From positions 15,182-26,634 of the forward strand of contig MPNW01001148.1 of NCBI GenBank assembly GCA_011800805.1: DNA of 11,453 nucleotides, given 5' to 3'. The position numbers were made by a program, and so were the translations under genes. This DNA is from Hirudo medicinalis. Taxonomy: Eukaryota; Annelida; Clitellata; Hirudinida; Hirudinidae. Below are positions 7,675 to 11,453 of the stretch, in pieces; position 1 is the first letter of the stretch; each line of letters begins with the position of its first letter. The notes under the pieces were generated by a model that worked only from the letters and a program-made list of their open reading frames with translations, was not told the origin of the DNA and made no database searches.

Positions 7675-7845
7675 TATTCTTCCATTCTGCATTTTGAGGA
7701 GGAGCTCTTCGGCGTTACAGAGAAAAGAAAAGAAGTGGTCGCGACTCGAACGTCAGTCGTCACTTGCAGCCGAGGATCGCGTCTCACTCCTCACTCCAGT
7801 TTTAGCTTTTGTCTTCATTCTTTTTCTTTCGTTCGAGCTTCTACG

Positions 7846-7947
7846 AGTCGTTATTATTATTATTGTTGTTGTTGTTGTTATTATTATTAATCTTATTATT
7901 TTTGTTGTTATTATTATTATTATTATAATTAATATTATTGTTATTAT
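7846..7947. repeat. (ATT)n/(GTT)n compound tract
   Basis: ATT and GTT units with TAATCTTATT-type breaks. Poly-Asn and poly-Ile frames here are artefacts. Confidence 0.9.
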
Positions 7948-8164
7948 TATGTGCCCACTTTCCAAATTTTATTCTCCAAACCAAGCTCACAAAAAATTGA
8001 GGAGGAAAATTGTGGGTGGGAATGGGTTGGTGTGGGGAGCTTTCGGGGTGGAATGATGGGTGGAAGGTTGTCCAAAACGTCATTCAAAGCTTCTCGGTGG
8101 CGGTGATGACCTCCATTTTGAAGGTCATTTCAACAAATCTTTCGCGAAATACAAAGCATGCAAT

Positions 8165-8237
8165 ATAATACAATACATACAATGCAGCAAGTACAATACA
8201 ATACATACAATGCAACAAGTACAATACAATACATACG
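8165..8237. repeat. 28-bp tandem repeat, about 2.6 units
   Basis: ACAATACATAC recurs at 8170, 8198 and 8226, exactly 28 bp apart, with AATGCARCAAGTACAAT between. Only single-base differences separate the units, so it is a recent local expansion. Confidence 0.88.
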
Positions 8238-8373
8238 ATTTTGAAAAAAGCGGGAAATTGCCTCCAAAACACGACATTTTTCTGATTCGTTGAAGCTCGG
8301 AAATTTTCTTTTCGAAATTAGTTTGAATCGGACGCTCGCCGTCTGCGACGTCGACGTTTCCTGGCGGTGGTCG
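8237..8373 (-). CDS. Candidate minus-strand exon (doubtful)
   Basis: A minus-strand frame is open from 8430 down to a stop at 8125-8127. Within it, an acceptor CTGTCGCAG|CGACC (8374-8375) and a donor GTATGT (8231-8236) would define a 137-nt exon, phase 0 in. That fits the phase-0 donor of the last sure exon of the minus gene (9549). It would encode RPPPGNVDVADGERPIQTNF and then a charged helix. Against it: the acceptor tract is weak and a plus-strand frame is open over the same bases. It could equally be non-coding. Confidence 0.25.
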
Positions 8374-8501
8374 CTGCGACAGATTTTTGTTGAATTCTTC
8401 GGATGGCGGTTTTAGGCCATTAAATGTAAATCAGATGCCCATTCCACGTTTTTGGTGATGTTTGTGTTGTGGTGTTTATGTTTTGAGGGGGATATGATGG
8501 A

Positions 8502-8510
8502 TATAAATAG
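8502..8510 (+). promoter_or_regulatory. TATA-box-like motif
   Basis: TATAAATAG, a full match to the TATA consensus, lies 128 bp before the ATG at 8630. The sequence around it is AT-rich, so chance is possible. Confidence 0.25.
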
Positions 8511-8629
8511 ATTAATTTGGGGTGGGGGGGGATAATGATGTTTGGAATGTTCATATTTGTCATGTTATGTTGTTATGTTATCATTATCTATAGTTTGTGT
8601 CCGACAAAAGAAATTTAGTTCCAGTGAAT

Positions 8630-8836
8630 ATGGAGATTATGAAATATAAGAAATGGCCGAACAGAGATCCTCTTGGCAATTATAATTCATCATTACGTCA
8701 TGTCAAGTTCAAATTATCCAACAAGGCCAAGGCCATCCATATGATATGTTGTTTTGATTCGACTGGACAACTTTCTAGTATTATTAATAATAATAATAAT
8801 AATAATAAGATAATGATGATAAATAATAACATTTAA
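8630..8836 (+). CDS. Possible small ORF, 68 residues (doubtful)
   Basis: ATG in strong context (A at -3, G at +4) opens MEIMKYKKWPNRDPLGNYNS, a basic, non-repetitive stretch of about 50 residues. It then runs into an AAT microsatellite read as poly-Asn and stops with TAA at 8834-8836. A TATA motif lies upstream (8502) and AATAAA just after (8844 and 8868). I recognise no family. The frame is also open upstream to 8594, where TATCTATAG could be a splice acceptor, so this might instead be an exon or a transposon remnant. Confidence 0.25.
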   Translation: MEIMKYKKWPNRDPLGNYNSSLRHVKFKLSNKAKAIHMICCFDSTGQLSSIINNNNNNNKIMMINNNI

Positions 8837-8850
8837 GATAAATAATAAAA
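8773..8850. repeat. (AAT)n tract
   Basis: AAT/AATAAT units with GATGAT interruptions, continuing as AT-rich sequence to about 8880. Confidence 0.88.
8844..8849 (+). terminator. AATAAA next to the small ORF
   Basis: Canonical AATAAA 8 bp after the stop of the 8630-8836 ORF, with another at 8868-8873. Both sit in an AAT-rich tract, which lowers their value. Confidence 0.25.
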
Positions 8851-8940
8851 CGTCAATATAAGTAAATAATAAATATTATTGTGAGGGGAGGACAGACGGC
8901 ACTTGTAACGTTAGATTGTCGGCCAAGTGACTGTCAAAGG

Positions 8941-9059
8941 CCAACTCATAGGCAGCGACCTTTGGTACTTCACTCCCTAACCGTACCCCTGCCTCTAACC
9001 CTAAGTCATGACCCTGGAAATCCCTGTAGAACTGACAAAAGTCGCTCCCTATGAGTTGG
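8941..9059. repeat. Inverted-repeat (MITE-like) element, dispersed repeat copy B
   Basis: The left arm 8941-8964 (starting CCAACTCATAGG) pairs with the right arm 9036-9059 (ending CCTATGAGTTGG) at 22 of 24 positions, around a 71-bp loop. The loop carries CTAACC/CCCTAA (TTAGGG-like) motifs. 9012-9049 matches 3848-3885 in inverse orientation, so the element belongs to a family. No target-site duplication is obvious. Confidence 0.75.
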
Positions 9060-9149
9060 ATTTCGCCCGACCAACCACCTTGGAGCTAACCACGAGAAAA
9101 TGTATTGTGATGACACATTCCGATGTAGAAAGAATACAAGTATAACGAC

Positions 9150-9155
9150 TTTATT
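9150..9155 (-). terminator. Candidate polyadenylation signal of the minus-strand gene
   Basis: AATAAA on the minus strand, overlapping the TAA stop of the candidate last exon at 9154-9255. A 3' UTR of only about 20-40 nt would follow. Confidence 0.3.
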
Positions 9156-9255
9156 AAATATCACCATCACTGTTATCGCCATCATTATCACCATCACCAA
9201 ACCTTTTGTTTTCTCCTCCGCCATTTATGACAAAGTAGAGGACTTCTTCTGTTGC
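9154..9255 (-). CDS. Candidate terminal exon of the minus-strand gene (doubtful)
   Basis: 102 nt, phase 0, 33 codons plus TAA. The acceptor is ACTTGAAACTCAG|GCAAC, with a branch-point-like TAATCTGAC about 20 nt before it. The phase agrees with the donor at 9548. It encodes ATEEVLYFVINGGGENK and then Gly-Asp-Asn repeats that come from a GAT microsatellite. AATAAA overlaps the stop. The microsatellite half argues against it, so it may be intron or UTR sequence. Confidence 0.3.
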   Translation of the reverse strand, partial: ATEEVLYFVINGGGENKRFGDGDNDGDNSDGDI

Positions 9256-9328
9256 CTGAGTTTCAAGTGGAGTCAGATTAATTGTGAACGTGAATGGATG
9301 AATCATTTAGTGCTATGCATGCATTGGC

Positions 9329-9530
9329 ATATTATTATTATTATTATTATTATTGTTATTGTTGTTGTTGTTGTTGTTATCATAAACATTATTATTATTA
9401 TTATTATTATTATTAATATTTTATTATTATTATTATTATTATTGTTATTGTTGTTGTTGTTATCATAAACATTAATATTATTATTATTATTATTAATATT
9501 TTATTATTATTATTATTATTAATGATAGTT
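9329..9530. repeat. (ATT)n with about 83-bp tandem duplication
   Basis: TTGTTATCATAAACATT occurs at 9374 and 9457, and AATATTTTATTATTATT at 9415 and 9495. Two to three units of about 80-83 bp differ only in ATT/GTT run lengths. It lies in the intron or 3' flank after the last sure minus-strand exon. Confidence 0.88.
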
Positions 9531-9548
9531 ATTATATTTGGTACCCAC

Positions 9549-9630
9549 CTCATCTATTGGCAGACCCTTCATCATCCTTATGAGGCTTTCCATGTATGCT
9601 TCGTGGTGGTATGACACAAACAGGAAAGGG
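9549..9630 (-). CDS. Minus-strand gene, exon F (last sure exon)
   Basis: 82 nt: one base completing Cys, then 27 codons, phase 0 out. The acceptor is GATTGTGTTATTCCAG and the donor GAG|GTGGGT. It encodes PFLFVSYHHEAYMESLIRMM and ends KGLPIDE. The other two forward frames contain stops inside the exon. Downstream exons are uncertain: candidates start at 9255 and 8373. Confidence 0.78.
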
Positions 9631-11403
9631 CTGGAATAACACAATCTTTTTAATCAACTATTTTTCGCAAGTTTAAATTGTAATTAAATAAAAGTTTTAG
9701 AGATTTAAATAAATTTAGCAAATGAATTTGTTGAACCGGTCATAATACAATTAGTATAAATTAACCAAATCCAAATTATCAAAATTCCTTTGTAATCCGA
9801 CTCACCATTTCCTGAGAAGAAATTCAATGCAATAGTGAACGTCACCTCTTTTGGAAGGATTCAACAGGTATTTATTCATGAGTTTTCTGAATATTGACCT
9901 GAGAGGTCTGAAGATGTCAGTGAGGAGGCCCGTATGGAATGTTTCAGACTGAAATAACAAGGGAATGTCATCCATTCGTCTATTATTACAAATATATTAA
10001 TATTACTTAATAATACTTATTTTAGTGAAATGTTTTTCTCACTATCACCCTTAAAAAATCTGAGCCATGAACACAACAGCAACTGCTTCCAAATACTGGA
10101 ACTAATATTCCAAATACTGGAAATAATATTCCAAATACTGGAAATAATATTCCAAATACTCACCTCAAATTCATCTTCAACCATCATCCAGAAGGTATGC
10201 AAGATGTCCATGACTTGCAAGCTTTTGATGAGGTCGTCGTAGAAACAGATTCTCTGCAGAGTGCAGTCAAAGTCCTCTGGATCTTCGCATTTATCTTTCG
10301 GATCTTGATCTTCACCTTGAGAGTCTTGATCATCATCTTGAGAGTCTTGATCATCATCCTGAGAGTCTTGATCTTCATCTTCAGAGTCTTGATCTTCAAC
10401 TTTAGTATATTGATCTTGGTGATATTCGTCTTCGAAATATTTCTTCACCAACTGGCAAGTTTTTTCCTTGAACTGGAGGTACGTTGAGCAGTTCTTTCCA
10501 GTTACCAGGTAAGGCCTGACGTCGTGAGGACAGTTTCTTTCTAAAATCTTAACATTTCTTTTGGAATCTGCACTCTCTATTCGAAACTAATAATAAAAGT
10601 GGGAAGTCATATTTAGTAATATTTTTTTCAAATAAATTACAAAATTGTAATTTAAATTCATTTCGATAATAATAATAATAATAATCTTACTCTTGCAATG
10701 TCCTTAAGGTAAGGCATGAATTGGTCGAGTATCAAACCCGAATATTGAGACATGTAATTTTTGTAGGTCACACGTTTCCAAATCATTTGGAAACGAAAGA
10801 AGAACATGTAGATGCCGATCTTGAAATGCTTCATTCTCTCCATCCTCTCTTCCTCATCTTCAGCCGACATAAAGTACTCGAAGAGGTGGTTGAAGTTGTG
10901 AGGCATGATTGCGTAATTTTTTAACCAAAAGGAGGTCAGTTGGAAATTCACGAAATTCCAGTCGAACTCGTCCTGTGAAGACCGAGGATCGGATGATTAG
11001 AATTATTTTGTGTAAATAATAAATGGAGACTAATAATTAAACATAAAGCAAATAAATAAACATAATTTTATAGCAACAGGATCTACAAATACCTTTCTCA
11101 TAGTTAAATACTTTTTAAACTTTTCAACGTCATTCATCGCGAAGGATCGTACTCCAATCTCCGTGCAGTCGATGTGCTCAAATATGGCAGCGGCTGAGGC
11201 GAATAAGTTATTACGATTAATATTTCCTCAAAAGTAATTATTATTTAATTATGCCTGTCATAATAAATTACGATCTTCGTGGTTAAATAAATATAATTAA
11301 CCCTTACACACGCGCTTGAAGAAGCTTACGACTCTTATGCAATCGGATTCTTTGGCTTCAGGAGCGTTCACCAAGTTGGCCAACCAAAGAAAGATGTTTA
11401 AAC
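9549..11403 (-). CDS. Unrecognised minus-strand gene, six exons, 375 residues, open at the 5' end
   Basis: Join in transcript order: 11403-11308, 11193-11093, 10972-10691, 10586-10164, 9948-9806, 9630-9549. All five introns are GT-AG, 104-215 bp long, and every phase matches (1, 0, 0, 0, 2), which is strong evidence of a real gene. The translation is rich in Phe, Tyr, Leu and Lys. It looks mainly helical (for example LNIFLWLANLVNAP, HLFEYFM, IKSLQVMDILHTFWMM), with one acidic repeat region and no catalytic motif, signal peptide or clear membrane span. A HEAT-like helical scaffold is a guess only. Start codon and N-terminus lie beyond 11403; the C-terminus is uncertain. Codons are AT-rich, unlike the LIM gene, which it meets tail to tail. 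Confidence 0.8.
9806..9948 (-). CDS. Minus-strand gene, exon E
   Basis: 143 nt, 47 codons plus two bases. The acceptor is CTTGTTATTTCAG|TCT and the donor AAATG|GTGAGT. It encodes SETFHTGLLTDIFRPLRSIF and then a basic segment ending EFLLRK. The split codon joins the next exon as Cys. Confidence 0.8.
10089..10160. repeat. 21-bp tandem repeat in an intron, touching the splice donor
   Basis: CCAAATACT recurs at 10089, 10110, 10131 and 10152, exactly 21 bp apart, with GGAAATAATATT between. The last unit merges with the exon D donor (GTGAGTATTTGG on the minus strand). Confidence 0.9.
10164..10586 (-). CDS. Minus-strand gene, exon D with acidic heptad repeat
   Basis: 423 nt, 141 codons, phase 0 on both sides. 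The acceptor is CTTTTATTATTAG|TTT and the donor GAG|GTGAGT. It runs FRIESADSKRNVKILERNC, a Cys-containing segment, and KYFEDEYHQDQYTK. Then come five units of DQDSQDD type (21 bp in DNA), and a helical end (DDLIKSLQVMDILHTFWMMV). The acidic repeat is probably a disordered linker. If the intron were retained, the frame would continue to a stop at 10017-10019. Confidence 0.82.
10300..10404 (-). repeat. 21-bp tandem repeat coding for an acidic heptad
   Basis: Units begin at 10300, 10321, 10342, 10363 and 10384 (GAGTCTTGAT on the plus strand), a strict 21-bp period. The outer units have diverged and the inner ones are nearly identical. Confidence 0.9.
10691..10972 (-). CDS. Minus-strand gene, exon C
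   Basis: 282 nt, 94 codons, phase 0 on both sides. The acceptor is CGGTCTTCACAG|GAC and the donor AGA|GTAAGA. It encodes DEFDWNFVNFQLTSFWLKNY and onward, with an acidic-basic stretch (AEDEEERMERMKHFK), then an aromatic run (IYMFFFRFQMIW) too short and charged to be a sure membrane helix. The length of the open frame and the good splice signals make this one of the best-supported exons. Confidence 0.82.
11093..11193 (-). CDS. Minus-strand gene, exon B
   Basis: 101 nt, completing a Ser codon and then 33 codons. The acceptor is TTATTCGCCTCAG and the donor AAAG|GTATTT. It encodes AAIFEHIDCTEIGVRSFAMN and ends KKYLTMRK. Confidence 0.78.
11308..11403 (-). CDS. Minus-strand gene, exon A (first in window)
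   Basis: 96 nt: the last two bases of a split codon, 31 codons, then one base. The acceptor is TTTTATTCTCAG|GTTTAAAC and the donor GTGT|GTAAGG. It encodes LNIFLWLANLVNAPEAKESD and ends SFFKRV. The other forward frame stops within it, which supports this frame. The 50 bp after 11403 is intron. Confidence 0.75.
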
Positions 11404-11453
11404 CTGAGAATAAAATTATTATTTATAACTGTAATAATAATAATAGATAGTAA

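Noticed and set aside
8165..8237. Repeat-spacer array resembling CRISPR
   Set aside because: It is a continuous 28-bp tandem repeat with no spacers, in eukaryotic DNA.
9100..9468. 122-codon plus-strand ORF with Ile/Val/Leu runs, membrane-protein-like
   Set aside because: The hydrophobic runs come from ATT/GTT microsatellites, and the unique part has no recognisable similarity.
10197..10487. 96-codon plus-strand Leu/Ile-rich ORF and a Lys-rich minus-strand frame
   Set aside because: They are shadows of minus-strand exon D: the 21-bp repeat is open in several frames, but only one joins the neighbouring exons in phase.

Overview
The window is eukaryotic, from an invertebrate. Coding sequence comes as short exons with GT-AG splice signals, separated by introns packed with di-, tri- and tetranucleotide repeats (GAT/CAT, TTG/CAA, TAA/ATT, TTGA, GGAT, GT). 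The LIM gene most resembles the limpet/FHL family, and the repeat load with TTAGGG-like remnants fits a lophotrochozoan, possibly a leech such as Helobdella. The species is inference; I could not search.

Layout. 1-2045: repeat-rich DNA, read as upstream intron or 5' flank of the LIM gene, with no convincing exon. 2046-5997 (+ strand): the last five coding exons of a four-and-a-half-LIM protein, joined in perfect phase to 293 residues and a stop codon. 5998-9153: 3' flank and intergenic DNA, mostly microsatellites. It also holds several protein-like frames that cannot be settled by eye, a possible tiny + strand gene (TATA motif at 8502, ORF 8630-8836, AATAAA at 8844), and a hairpin element (8941-9059). 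9549-11403 (- strand): six phase-compatible exons of a second gene that I do not recognise. They give 375 residues, open at the N-terminal end, with a possible last exon at 9154-9255.

The two genes converge tail to tail and look very different. The LIM exons are GC-rich with mostly C- or G-ending codons and sit among long repeat-filled introns. The minus-strand exons are AT-rich with introns of only 104-215 bp. The LIM protein is expected to be a zinc-binding scaffold of muscle attachment sites and nuclei. The second protein is predicted to be mostly helical, with an acidic heptad repeat. Nothing links the two genes functionally.

The most notable structures outside the genes are: a perfect 28-nt inverted pair with complementary GAT/ATC arms bracketing the last LIM exon; two unrelated 21-bp tandem repeats side by side across one splice donor in the minus-strand gene; a dispersed element present twice in opposite orientation; and microsatellites placed directly at LIM splice sites. 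I saw no CRISPR array, tRNA, rRNA or bacterial-type system.
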